Source: Streptomyces violens (GTDB lineage Bacteria; Actinomycetota; Actinomycetes; Streptomycetales; Streptomycetaceae). From it: a DNA stretch of 64,000 nt. Each line of letters starts with the position of its first letter. Positions within the stretch are counted from its first letter, which is position 1. The notes under the pieces are model-generated. The model searched no databases. It was not told where the DNA came from and saw only the letters and a program-made list of their open reading frames with translations. The stretch covers positions 248,001 through 312,000 of the forward strand of contig NZ_JOBH01000003.1 of the NCBI RefSeq assembly GCF_000717745.1, in the 5' to 3' direction. This document shows positions 55,878-64,000 of the stretch, one piece after another. The translations under genes were made by a program, and so were the position numbers.

Positions 55878-56918
55878 CTACAGGAGAGTGAGCTGGGTCG
55901 GCACCTCGGGGGCGGCAGGGGTGCGCTGGGGTGGGATGCGGCGGTGGGTGGTGGCGTGCGTGGGGCCTATGCCGTATTCGGTGGCCAGATCGTGGACCTG
56001 GCGGGTGATGCGTCGCTGGTACCACTTGGGGGCGTAGGCGCCGCCTGCATAGAGGCGCTCGTATCGCGGCACCAGGTGCGGGTGGTGCTCCGTCAGCCAG
56101 GTCATGAACCACTCGCGGGCGCCGGGCCGGAGGTGCAGCACCAGTGGCGTCACGGAGGACGCGCCGGCTGCCGCGATGGCCCGTACGGTGGCGCGCAGTT
56201 GGTCGGGGTGGTCGCCCAGGAAGGGGATGACCGGGGCCATCAGGACGCCACAGCCGATGCCGTGCTCGGTCAGGGTGCGGACCGTGTCCAGGCGGCGCTC
56301 CGGGGACGGCGTACCGGGCTCGACCGTGCGCCACAGCTCGCGGTCCAGGAAGCCGACGGACATCGAGATGCCGACATCGGTGACCTCGGCGGCCGCGCGC
56401 AGCAGGTCCAGGTCGCGGAGGATCAGCGTGCCCTTGGTGAGGATGGAGAAGGGGTTCGCGTGGTCGCGGAGGGCCTCGATGATGCCGGGCATCAGCCGGT
56501 ACCGGCCCTCCGCCCGCTGGTAGCAGTCGACGTTCGTGCCCATGGCGATGTGATCGCCGCGCCAGCGTCTGCCGGACAGCTCGCGTCTCAGCAGGTCCGG
56601 CGCGTTGACCTTCACCACGATCTGGCTGTCGAAGCCGAGGCCGGTGTCCAGGTCGAGATAGCTGTGGGTGCGCCTGGCGAAGCAGTACACGCAGGCGTGA
56701 GTGCACCCACGGTACGGATTCACCGTCCATTCGAACGGCATACGGGAGGCGCCCGGGACCCGGTTCACGATCGAACGGGCGCGTACTTCGTGGAAGGTCA
56801 CCCCGCGGAACTCAGGCGTGTCGATGGTCCGGCTGACCACGTCCGTACCGAAGAGCGCCGCCGTACGGGCAGGGCCCGACGGGTCCGCCGTGTGCTCGCT
56901 CAGATTGTTCCAGCGCAT
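55878..56918 (-). CDS. Rv2578c-type radical SAM protein
   Basis: A 346-residue radical SAM enzyme. The [4Fe-4S] motif is CTHACVYCF (CX3CX2C) after MPFEWTVNPYRG; other family stretches are HIAMGTNVDCYQRAEGRYRL, PFSILTKGT and DVGISMSVGF. This group includes Mycobacterium tuberculosis Rv2578c; its substrate is unknown to me, and a relation to spore-photoproduct-lyase-like repair enzymes has been suggested for the wider group. The start ATG has GGAGGAGG upstream. A clean SOS box lies 45 bases before the start, so it is probably a DNA-damage gene. Confidence 0.88.
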   Translation of the reverse strand: MRWNNLSEHTADPSGPARTAALFGTDVVSRTIDTPEFRGVTFHEVRARSIVNRVPGASRMPFEWTVNPYRGCTHACVYCFARRTHSYLDLDTGLGFDSQIVVKVNAPDLLRRELSGRRWRGDHIAMGTNVDCYQRAEGRYRLMPGIIEALRDHANPFSILTKGTLILRDLDLLRAAAEVTDVGISMSVGFLDRELWRTVEPGTPSPERRLDTVRTLTEHGIGCGVLMAPVIPFLGDHPDQLRATVRAIAAAGASSVTPLVLHLRPGAREWFMTWLTEHHPHLVPRYERLYAGGAYAPKWYQRRITRQVHDLATEYGIGPTHATTHRRIPPQRTPAAPEVPTQLTLL

Positions 56919-56961
56919 CGCGCCTCCTCCTGGGTGGTGCCGGCCCCCCGCTCGAGATAAT

Positions 56962-56975
56962 AGAACAGGTGTTCC
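56962..56975. promoter_or_regulatory. LexA-type SOS box
   Basis: AGAACAGGTGTTCC matches the actinobacterial SOS box CGAACRNRYGTTYC at 13 of 14 positions. It lies between the divergent radical SAM and SRPBCC genes, 45 bases before the radical SAM start. A TTGACA hexamer (minus strand, 56985-56990) and a TATTAT hexamer flank it, so LexA would block the promoter. Confidence 0.7.
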
Positions 56976-57076
56976 CAATGTTGCTGTCAACCCGGATTTG
57001 GGCGCGCCGCGCCGGAGTGGTTGGCTGTGCTGCGCACAGCGCACGACCAGCGAGCGAGCACCGGAGGGCAGCACAC

Positions 57077-57520
57077 ATGGGCCAGGTCGAAGCCACCACG
57101 CAGCGGGAGATCGCGGCGAAGCCGGAGGACGTCTTCGACGCGCTCGCGGACTACTCCGGTACGCGTCCGAAGCTGCTGCCCGAGCACTTCAGCGAGTACG
57201 AGGTCCGCGAGGGCGGCGACGGCAAGGGCACCCTGGTGCACTGGAAGCTCCAGGCGACCAGCAAGCGCGTCCGCGACTGCCTGCTGGACGTCGACGAGCC
57301 GGCCGAGGGGCAGCTCGTCGAGAAGGACCGCAACTCCTCGATGGTGACCACCTGGACCGTCACCCCGGCGGGCGAGAACCGCGCCCGGGTCACCGTCACC
57401 ACGACCTGGCAGGGCGCGGGCGGCGTCGGCGGCTTTTTCGAGCGGACCTTCGCGCCCAAGGGCCTCGGCCGGATCTACGACGCGATCCTCACCAACCTCG
57501 CGGCGCACACGGAGAAGTGA
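57077..57520 (+). CDS. SRPBCC-family protein
   Basis: A 147-residue START-like lipid/ligand-binding fold protein (VEATTQREIAAKPEDVFDAL start, TWTVTPAGENRARVTVTTTW, RIYDAILTNLAAHTEK end). There is no signal peptide. The ligand is unknown. Start at ATG 57077 with GGAGGG upstream. It may share the SOS-box region with the divergent radical SAM gene. A terminator-like hairpin follows at 57540. Confidence 0.82.
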   Translation: MGQVEATTQREIAAKPEDVFDALADYSGTRPKLLPEHFSEYEVREGGDGKGTLVHWKLQATSKRVRDCLLDVDEPAEGQLVEKDRNSSMVTTWTVTPAGENRARVTVTTTWQGAGGVGGFFERTFAPKGLGRIYDAILTNLAAHTEK

Positions 57521-57539
57521 GTCTCTGGAACGAGGCGAA

Positions 57540-57570
57540 GTGAGCCCCTGAAAGAGGCTTGAGGGCTCAC
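57540..57570 (+). terminator. Terminator-like hairpin after the SRPBCC gene
   Basis: GTGAGCCC pairs with GGGCTCAC across a 15-base loop, 20 bases after the stop. Confidence 0.5.
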
Positions 57571-57777
57571 CGGATCGGGTGGTTTCCCGTCGTGCCCGCA
57601 TGACGCGGGCCGCCCGTGGTCCGGAGGTTAAAGCCCTGATGAGGGCCCGATAGGGCGCTCCCGCACGGCCGTTGACGGGTGCTCCCGCCCCGAACGCGCC
57701 GTTTCGTCACGCTTGATCGCAGTTGTCGCCCGATGCGAGAACAGGGCGCGGCACAGGCGTGACGAGGGGAGCAGCAC

Positions 57778-60156
57778 GTGGGCGGGATCATCCTGGCGGA
57801 GCCGGACGAGAGGTCCGGACCGCCGGCGACCGGAGCGGTGACGGCCGTACTGGACACCGGCGGACCACCCGAGTCCGGCCCCGCCCAGGAGCGGCCCGGA
57901 CCCCGCCGCTTCCGCCCCGTACTGTTCCTCGGCCTGCTGCCCGCGCTGCTGCTCGCGGCGCTCGGCCAGACGATCGTCGTCACCCCGCTCCCGGAGATCG
58001 CCGCCGAACTGCGCGCCCCGGGCCGGATGTCCTGGCCGGTGACGTCGTACCTCCTCGCCGCCGTCCTCGGCCTGCCGCTCCTCGGCAGGCTGGGCGACCA
58101 CCTGGGCCGCAAGCCGGCCCTCCTCCTCGCGCTCCTGGTCTTCGTGGCCGGGGCGGCCTCGGCCGGACAGGCGCACACGATGGGTGAACTGACCGCCTTC
58201 CGCGCGGCCCAGGGCTTCGGCGCCGGCGGAGTCATGGCCGGCGTACAGGCCGTCCTCGCGGCACTCGTACCGGCGCGTGCGCGCGGCCGCGCCCTCGGGC
58301 TGGCCGCCGCCGTCCTCGGACTCGCCGCCGCCGCGGGCCCGGTGCTCGGCGGCCTCCTCGCCGATCACGCCTCCTGGCGCTGGTGCTTCACGCTCGACGT
58401 CCCCGTGGGGCTGGCCGTCCTCCTCGTGCTGGCCGTCGCGCTGCGGCTGCCCCGGACGGCCCGCCGCCCCCGGCCGGACGTCCTCGGCGTCCTGCTGCTC
58501 GCCGTCCTCGCCACCTGCCTTGCCCTGCTGGTCAGTTGGGCCGGTACGGAGTACGCCTGGGACTCGCGCGTCGTCCTCGGGCTCGGCTGCGGCGCGCTCG
58601 GCAGCGCCCTGCTCTTCGCGGCCGTCGAACACTTCGCCGCCGAACCGATCCTGCCGCCCGGCCTCCTCCGCGGCCCGGCCTTCCGCGTCACCGGTGCGGT
58701 CGGCGCCGTCCTCGGCCTCGCGCTCCACGGGGCCGCGGGCCACCTCCCGGCTTTCCCGCACGCCGCCTCCGCCACCGATACCGGGCTGCTCATGCTGCCC
58801 CTGACGGGCGGCGCCGCCCTCGCCGCCGCCGTCGCGGCCCGCCTCATCGGCCGTACCGGACACCACCGGATCTTCGCCGTACTGGGCTGCGCGCTGGCCG
58901 CCGAGGGCATGTGGCTCCTGTCCCACCTGCGCGCCGACACAGGGCGCGCCACGTACGGCCTCTGGACCGGCATCCTCGGCCTCGGGCTCGGCTTCGTCCT
59001 GCCGGTCCTCGTGCACGCCGTACGGCGCGCCGCCCGGCGCACCGGCCGCGCCACCGCCCCCGGCGCGTACATCCGGCAGCTCGGCGGCAGCGCCGCCGTG
59101 GCCGTCCTCGCCGCCCTCCTGGCCGAGCGGGCGGCCCGCCGCCGCACCGTGCCCGGCCCGCTGCACGACGGCCCCGTCGCCGCATACGTACAGGACGTGC
59201 CCGGCACCTTCCCCTACCTCGTGCCCGTGCTCCTTCTCGGGCTCCTGCTCGCCTTCTTCCTCAAGGAGAACCCCCTGGTGACCCACGCCCCCCACTCCCT
59301 GCACGGCCCGCACAGCACACTCGGCGAGGGCGGCGCGGAGACCGTCGCGACCGTCCCCGCCGCCCGCACCGCGCCCGCCGCGGCGCCGTACACCCCGGCC
59401 GGCGTGCCCGTCTGCGGCACCGTGCAGCACCACGACGGGTCCGTCGTCCCGCGCGCCGCGCTCACCCTCATCGACGTCTCCGGCCGGCAGATCGGACGCG
59501 GCGCGACCGGCGAGGACGGGCGGTACGCGCTGAGCACCCCGGGCGCCGGCGCCTACGTACTGATCGCCTCGGCCGGCGGCCACCAGCCGCAGGCCGTCAG
59601 CGTCACGGTCGGGGACCGGCCGGTCGACCTGGACGTGGTCCTGGGCGGCGCGGGACGGCTCGCGGGCACGGTCACCACGGCCGACGGCACGCCCGTACGC
59701 GACGCCATGGTGACGCTGACGGACGTGCGCGGCGAGGTCGTGGCGACGACCCGCAGCGGGCGCGAGGGCGGATACGTGATCGGCGAGCTGGTGGCGGGGG
59801 AGTACACGCTCGCCTCCAGCGCCCCCGCCTTCCGTCCCGCCGCGCTCCCGGTGACCGTCCAGGCGTCCCGCGAGACCCGGCAGGACGTCGAACTGGCGGG
59901 CGGCGCGGTGCTGCGCGGCACCGTACGGGCCGGTGGCGGGCGCCCCGTCGAGGACGCCCGGGTCACGCTCCTGGACGCGGGCGGCAACGTCGTGGACACC
60001 GCGACCACCGGGCCCGACGGCCTGTTCCGGTTCGTGGACCTGGCGGCCGGTGAGTACACCGTCATCGCCGCGGGCTATCCGCCGGTCGCCACGGTCCTCC
60101 AGGTCGCGGGCGGCGGCCGCACGGAGCGCGATCTCCAACTGGGGCACGAGGACTGA
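57778..60156 (+). CDS. MFS drug-efflux transporter fused to carboxypeptidase-regulatory-like domains
   Basis: A 792-residue protein. Residues ~40-510 are a major facilitator (DHA2-like, about 14 segments) with the loop-2/3 motif GRLGDHLGRKPALL and GPVLGGLLADHASWRW. After a His/Pro-rich linker, three ~80-residue beta-sandwich CarboxypepD_reg-like repeats follow, each with a GxV...DG...A.VTL.D..G core and a GxYxL/FxFxxLxxGxYT-like end (CGTVQHHDGSVV, LAGTVTTADGTPV, LRGTVRAGGG). With an even number of segments the repeats would be cytoplasmic, but that depends on exact topology. GTG start with GAGGGGAG upstream. Confidence 0.88.
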   Translation: MGGIILAEPDERSGPPATGAVTAVLDTGGPPESGPAQERPGPRRFRPVLFLGLLPALLLAALGQTIVVTPLPEIAAELRAPGRMSWPVTSYLLAAVLGLPLLGRLGDHLGRKPALLLALLVFVAGAASAGQAHTMGELTAFRAAQGFGAGGVMAGVQAVLAALVPARARGRALGLAAAVLGLAAAAGPVLGGLLADHASWRWCFTLDVPVGLAVLLVLAVALRLPRTARRPRPDVLGVLLLAVLATCLALLVSWAGTEYAWDSRVVLGLGCGALGSALLFAAVEHFAAEPILPPGLLRGPAFRVTGAVGAVLGLALHGAAGHLPAFPHAASATDTGLLMLPLTGGAALAAAVAARLIGRTGHHRIFAVLGCALAAEGMWLLSHLRADTGRATYGLWTGILGLGLGFVLPVLVHAVRRAARRTGRATAPGAYIRQLGGSAAVAVLAALLAERAARRRTVPGPLHDGPVAAYVQDVPGTFPYLVPVLLLGLLLAFFLKENPLVTHAPHSLHGPHSTLGEGGAETVATVPAARTAPAAAPYTPAGVPVCGTVQHHDGSVVPRAALTLIDVSGRQIGRGATGEDGRYALSTPGAGAYVLIASAGGHQPQAVSVTVGDRPVDLDVVLGGAGRLAGTVTTADGTPVRDAMVTLTDVRGEVVATTRSGREGGYVIGELVAGEYTLASSAPAFRPAALPVTVQASRETRQDVELAGGAVLRGTVRAGGGRPVEDARVTLLDAGGNVVDTATTGPDGLFRFVDLAAGEYTVIAAGYPPVATVLQVAGGGRTERDLQLGHED

Positions 60157-60309
60157 CCCTTGAGCTCCCGAGGGCGCGGCCGGATGCGCTCGCGGACGCG
60201 CGTGCTCCCCGAGTGCACGCGCATCCGCGGCGCGCACGAGGCGGAAATATGCACCCTCCTGCGTCCGCGACCACCGCGCGGCGCTCCTTTCCGCTACGGT
60301 CCCGTGCCC

Positions 60310-60473
60310 AGAGCCTGTGTCATAGCCCTGGCCGGATCAGCGCGCGTCGTCTGGTGCGTGCTATCGCCAGGCGCCGGGGCGTCCTCGTAGCGGAGCTACG
60401 TGGGCGGTTCGGCAACGCCGCGAGAGTGCGTGCCAGGCGGCGGGCGCCCGGCCGGGGCTATGACACAGGCTCT
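60310..60473. mobile_element. MITE-like element with 22-base terminal inverted repeats
   Basis: AGAGCCTGTGTCATAGCCC (from 60310) is repeated inverted as GGGCTATGACACAGGCTCT (to 60473), with 21 of 22 positions matching. The arms stay partly complementary inward to a central CGTAGC-GGA-GCTACG hairpin, so the whole 164 bases can fold. It is non-coding. The terminal repeats look like those of an insertion sequence. No target-site duplication was evident. Confidence 0.65.
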
Positions 60474-60672
60474 AAGGGCGACCGTCGTCCATGGGGCCAC
60501 AGGGAGGTGTGCGGAGTGCTGAGTAAGCACGTTCGTCCGGGAATAACGCGAGGCAGCACGGCCTGCGCACCGGGTGCCGCACTTCGGGGAATGCGCCCCG
60601 TCCGGCAGCGTGTGGCCGTACCGTGGTAGCGGGACGCAGATCATGCGTACGCGTACGAAGGAGCAACCGCCC

Positions 60673-63168
60673 ATGGAGCGTGGCCCGTCGCACGGCGACG
60701 ACATGGTGAGCGCGGCACCAGGAGTGCCCGCGCCGCGGGACCCTGAGCCGGGCCGGATCCCGCTGGCCGTCGTCGTGGTCGACGCCCGTGGTCTGGTCTC
60801 CCACTGGAGCCGGGGCGCACGCCGGCTCTTCGGGCCCTCGCGCGAGGAAGCGGTCGGCGCCCCCGCCGTGGACCTGATGCCCGTCTCGGGCGCGCTCGGC
60901 TCCGACGAATGGCAGAGCACCGACGGCGCCGTCGGCGCCGAGGACCCGCACGGCCCCGACCTGGAGTCCGCGCTCGGCGGCGAGACGTCGTTCCCGCGGG
61001 CCGGGCGGGCCCGGACGGCGGACCCGGAGCGCGGCCGCGTAGACATACTGTGGTGGGCGTATCCCCTGGTCGGACCGGGTGAGGAGCGGCTGCTGGTGCT
61101 GGCGGCCGACGCCGGGCAGCTGCACGGCGAGAGCGAGGACGGGGGCGAGCGGGACCGCGAGCGATTCGCGCCAGGTTTCGCGCTGCACACGGACTTCCCC
61201 GGCTCCCACGACCTCGCCCGGCGGCTGCCCGAGATCCTGCCGAGCATGAGCCCGCAGGAGAGCGCCCGCATCGTCTCCCAGGTCCTCGAACTGGGCTATC
61301 CCGTACTGGAGATCAGCCAGCAGGAGCGCTTCCCGGTCACGCCGGACTGGGGCGTGCCGCGGCGCGTCGAACGGCGGGCGCGGCTGCTGCGTACGGCCCA
61401 GGAGGCCGCCGACCCGCAGACCGCGGCGGCGGCCGCCGCCGAGCTGGAGTCGGACCTCGAATACGCCGCGGTCCGCGAGCGCCTGGAGTTCCTGAACGAG
61501 GTCAGCGGCCGCATCGGCTCCTCCCTCGACCTGGCCCGCACGATCCAGGAGGTCAGCGAGGCGGTCGTACCGCGCTTCACCGATGTCGCGGGCACATACC
61601 TGCGCGAGCAGGTCATCGCCGGTGAGGGCTTCCCCGACGGCCCGCCGGACACCACGACGATGTGGCACCGCGTCGCGGTGGAGCACAATGACGAGCCGGG
61701 CCGCTGGGACGACGTGGTGCCGGTCGGCGAGTCCATGCCGTTCCCCGCCCACACGCCGTTCTTCCAGTGCATGACCACGGGCGAGCCGGTGCTCATCCCG
61801 CGCATCAGCGAGGAGATGGGCCACCGCATCGCCTCGCAGTTCGAGAAGCGCGACATCAGCCCGCTGATCAGCCTCCGCTCCATGCTGGTCGTCCCCCTGA
61901 AGGCGCGGAACGTCGTACTGGGCTTCATGATCCTGCTGCGCCACCCGGAGCGTACGGAATTCAACGACATGGACCGGGTCACGGGCGCCGAACTGGCAGC
62001 GCGTGCGGGCCTCGTGCTCGACAACGCCCGTATGTACACGTACCAGGAGAACGTCGCGGAGACGCTGCAGGACAGCATGCTCCCGCACATCGAGCCCCGG
62101 ATGGCGGGCTGCGACACGGCCACTCGCTATCTGCCCGGCACCCGCCTCGGCCGGGTCGGCGGCGACTGGTTCGACACGATCAAGCTGCCCGGTTCCCGTA
62201 CGGCACTGGTGGTCGGCGACGTCATGGGCCACGGTCTGAACTCCGCTGCGATGATGGGCCAGTTGCGGACGGCCGTGCAGACGATGGCCGCCATCGACAT
62301 GCAGCCCGAACAGCTGCTGCGCAGCCTGGACGACCTCGCCCAGCGCCTCGGCGACAACTACCTCGCGACGTGTCTGTACGTCATCTACGACCCGATCGAG
62401 TCCCGGCTGACCCTCGCCAACGCCGGGCACATCCCGCCGGTGATCGTGCGCGCCGCCGACGGCCGCAGCGAGCTGCTCGACCTGCCGACGGGCGCGCCGA
62501 TCGGCGTCGGCGGCGTGCCGTTCGACGCGGTGACCGTGCCCGTCGCGCCCGGTGACCGGCTGGTGCTGTGCACGGACGGGCTGGTCGAGGTGCGCGGCGA
62601 GGACATCGGCGTCGGGCTCGCGGCGCTCGCCGAGTCCGCTGCGCACCCGGCCGCCTCCATGGACGAAGCCTGCGACACGATCATCCGCGCGCTCGCCACG
62701 ACGCTGAACAAGGGACGCGGCGGCCGCAAGGACGACGTGGCGCTGCTGATGGCCCGGCTGAACGGCATCGAGCGCGCGGACGTCGCGGAGTGGCGGCTGC
62801 CCATCGAGGCCCGCGAGGTCTCCCGGGCCCGGCTGCTGGTGCGCGCCCAACTCTCCCGGTGGGGCCTGGAGTCGGCGGCGGACACGGCGGAGCTGCTGGT
62901 CAGCGAGATCGTCACCAACGCCGTACGGCACGCCCACACCGAGCACCTCGTGCTGCGCCTGGTGCGCACGGACGCGCTGCTGTGCGAGGTGTCGGACGAC
63001 GACCACAGCCTGCCGCAGCTGCTGAGCGTGGAGGACGAGGACGAGTTCGGGCGCGGCCTGCGGGTGGTGAGCCGGCTGGCCCGTGAGTGGGGTACGAGCC
63101 GGACGTCCACGGGCAAGACGGTGTGGTTCGAACAGTCGCTGCCGCGGACGCGACGGGGACCCCGGTAG
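60673..63168 (+). CDS. PAS-GAF-SpoIIE phosphatase with C-terminal anti-sigma-type ATPase domain
   Basis: An 831-residue cytoplasmic signalling protein. An N-terminal PAS-like domain (IPLAVVVVDARGLVSHWSRG) comes first, then a GAF domain from about 263 (RLEFLNEVSGRIGSSLDLAR). The SpoIIE/PP2C phosphatase runs from about 460 (ETLQDSMLPH, GGDWFDTIKL, VVGDVMGHGLNSAAMM), and a HATPase_c/RsbW-like domain from about 735 (LLVSEIVTNAVRHAHTEH) closes it. Such proteins dephosphorylate anti-anti-sigma factors and may also phosphorylate them. ATG 60673 is chosen for AAGGAG upstream; ATG 60643 is an alternative. The MITE-like element lies 200 bases upstream. Confidence 0.92.
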   Translation: MERGPSHGDDMVSAAPGVPAPRDPEPGRIPLAVVVVDARGLVSHWSRGARRLFGPSREEAVGAPAVDLMPVSGALGSDEWQSTDGAVGAEDPHGPDLESALGGETSFPRAGRARTADPERGRVDILWWAYPLVGPGEERLLVLAADAGQLHGESEDGGERDRERFAPGFALHTDFPGSHDLARRLPEILPSMSPQESARIVSQVLELGYPVLEISQQERFPVTPDWGVPRRVERRARLLRTAQEAADPQTAAAAAAELESDLEYAAVRERLEFLNEVSGRIGSSLDLARTIQEVSEAVVPRFTDVAGTYLREQVIAGEGFPDGPPDTTTMWHRVAVEHNDEPGRWDDVVPVGESMPFPAHTPFFQCMTTGEPVLIPRISEEMGHRIASQFEKRDISPLISLRSMLVVPLKARNVVLGFMILLRHPERTEFNDMDRVTGAELAARAGLVLDNARMYTYQENVAETLQDSMLPHIEPRMAGCDTATRYLPGTRLGRVGGDWFDTIKLPGSRTALVVGDVMGHGLNSAAMMGQLRTAVQTMAAIDMQPEQLLRSLDDLAQRLGDNYLATCLYVIYDPIESRLTLANAGHIPPVIVRAADGRSELLDLPTGAPIGVGGVPFDAVTVPVAPGDRLVLCTDGLVEVRGEDIGVGLAALAESAAHPAASMDEACDTIIRALATTLNKGRGGRKDDVALLMARLNGIERADVAEWRLPIEAREVSRARLLVRAQLSRWGLESAADTAELLVSEIVTNAVRHAHTEHLVLRLVRTDALLCEVSDDDHSLPQLLSVEDEDEFGRGLRVVSRLAREWGTSRTSTGKTVWFEQSLPRTRRGPR

Positions 63169-63294
63169 CCGCTGCGGCGCGCATCCCGTTGGCGCGCGCA
63201 ACACGTTCGAACATCAGGTGACAGAGCGCCATCGCTCCTGAAAGAACCGTTACCACTCTTGCGCCTGGCCGAGCCTCGGCAGTAGCAATTGGCC

Positions 63295-64000
63295 ATGAGC
63301 GCAACGAGCCACAATCCGACAGCGTGGGAAGGCTTCTGGCGCGATGCGCCGGCGGGCGAGGGCGAGGTCTTCTGGGATGCCGCACCGGCACTGGCGGTCG
63401 CCCGCCATCTCCCGCTCTTCGCCGAGCACTTCGACCCGGCCCTGCCGGTGATCGACCTGGGCTGCGGGAACGGTACGCAGACCCGCTTCCTGGCTGAACA
63501 CTTCCCCCGCGCGATCGGTATTGACGTATCGGCGTCCGCGATTGACCGGGCTCGTCGCGAGGACCCGGACGGGGTGGCCGAATTCCGCCAGGTGGATGCG
63601 GCGGACGCGGACCGGATACGGGCGCTGCACGACGACGTCGGTGATGCCAATGTCTACGTGCGCGGCGTACTGCACCAATGCGCCCCCGAGGAACGGCCGC
63701 GCATCATCGAGAACATCGCCCATCTCCTCGGCAAGCGCGGCCGGCTCTTCCTCGTCGAACTCTCCGAGGACGCCAAGGGCGTCCTGATGTCCTTGGCGCA
63801 GCGCCCCGAGGGCCCGCCGGCCAAGGTGCGCGCGATCTTCTCCCACGGCATCGCGCCCGCCGAGATGGCCGACGACCTCATACCGGATCTGCTGGCCGGC
63901 CACGGCCTGGAGTCGACCGGCTCCGGCCGCCTCCCGCTGATCACCACCGAGCTCCGCCCCGACGGGACCCCGGTCGAGATCCCCACCAACTGGCTGGTGG
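63295..64000 (+). CDS. Class I SAM-dependent methyltransferase, 3' end outside window
   Basis: The frame is open from the ATG at 63295 to the window end (235 codons visible). Motif I is VIDLGCGNGTQTRFLAEHFP, followed by acidic GIDVSASAIDRARRE and a motif-IV-like NVYVRGVLHQCAPEERPRI. This is a class I methyltransferase of the Methyltransf_25 type; the substrate is unknown. No strong ribosome binding site is visible before the ATG, so it may be leaderless. It is downstream of, and co-directional with, the SpoIIE-family gene after 126 bases. Confidence 0.8.
   Translation, partial: MSATSHNPTAWEGFWRDAPAGEGEVFWDAAPALAVARHLPLFAEHFDPALPVIDLGCGNGTQTRFLAEHFPRAIGIDVSASAIDRARREDPDGVAEFRQVDAADADRIRALHDDVGDANVYVRGVLHQCAPEERPRIIENIAHLLGKRGRLFLVELSEDAKGVLMSLAQRPEGPPAKVRAIFSHGIAPAEMADDLIPDLLAGHGLESTGSGRLPLITTELRPDGTPVEIPTNWLV

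Noticed and set aside
57628..60237. 869-codon open frame on the minus strand
   Set aside because: It is antisense to the MFS fusion gene, with biased Gly/Glu/Arg composition and no domains.
60472..63204. 910-codon open frame on the minus strand
   Set aside because: It is a mirror of the PAS-GAF-SpoIIE gene, without any recognisable motif or ribosome binding site.

Overview
The window looks like a chromosome segment of Streptomyces or a close relative. Base composition is very GC-rich, codon third positions are mostly G/C, and starts are ATG, GTG or TTG behind GGAGG-type ribosome binding sites. The gene content also fits: an F420-type LLM oxidoreductase, an ethylmalonyl-CoA pathway cluster, a large PAS-GAF-SpoIIE-ATPase regulator, and psd next to pssA. 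No tRNA, rRNA, CRISPR array, phage gene or intact transposase was seen.

Region 1 (1-21.6 kb). A translationally coupled catabolic operon comes first: an alpha/beta hydrolase-like protein with no nucleophile serine, an isopropylmalate/tartrate-dehydrogenase-CinA fusion, an RraA-family protein and a DUF6282 amidohydrolase. An intact hydantoin/pyrimidine set starts at 17.6 kb: dihydropyrimidinase, LLM oxidoreductase and NCS1 permease. Between them lies an accessory island of about 12.8 kb. Two near-identical degenerate copies of a hydantoinase 5' end flank it (4535 and 17314), and a decayed NCS1 permease sits at its left edge. The island holds a large NACHT NTPase with a restriction-endonuclease-like N-terminus. 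It also holds a polymorphic-toxin cassette: a small helical protein, a WXG-Rhs toxin, a candidate immunity gene, a DUF4291 gene and a broken Imm49-like gene. Several parts of the island have lower GC than the backbone.

Region 2 (21.6-35.2 kb). A membrane-anchored periplasmic-binding-like protein is paired with a P-loop NTPase. Next come a lipoate-ligase-like protein, a Sir2 deacetylase, and a five-gene peptide ABC transporter followed by a gamma-glutamyltransferase. The last group suggests uptake and cleavage of gamma-glutamyl peptides.

Region 3 (35.3-45.5 kb). Housekeeping and repair genes: an inositol-monophosphatase-like protein with a PHO-box-like repeat upstream, a phytoene-desaturase-like oxidoreductase, a macro-domain protein, Ada-AlkA plus Ogt, a Nudix hydrolase, an ADP-ribosylglycohydrolase, glycerate kinase, and the phosphatidylethanolamine pair psd-pssA.

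Region 4 (45.6-55.9 kb). The ethylmalonyl-CoA pathway on the minus strand (ccr, meaA/ecm, lyase, hydratase, acyl-CoA dehydrogenase), with a TetR regulator and a tandem 3-hydroxybutyryl-CoA dehydrogenase upstream. Together they assimilate acetyl-CoA and supply C3-C5 CoA thioesters. A HEAT-repeat protein is divergent from the dehydrogenase.

Region 5 (55.9-64 kb). An Rv2578c-type radical SAM protein with an SOS box upstream, an SRPBCC protein, an MFS transporter fused to three carboxypeptidase-regulatory-like domains, a MITE-like inverted repeat, a SpoIIE-family phosphatase and a methyltransferase cut off by the window end. Both terminal genes are partial.
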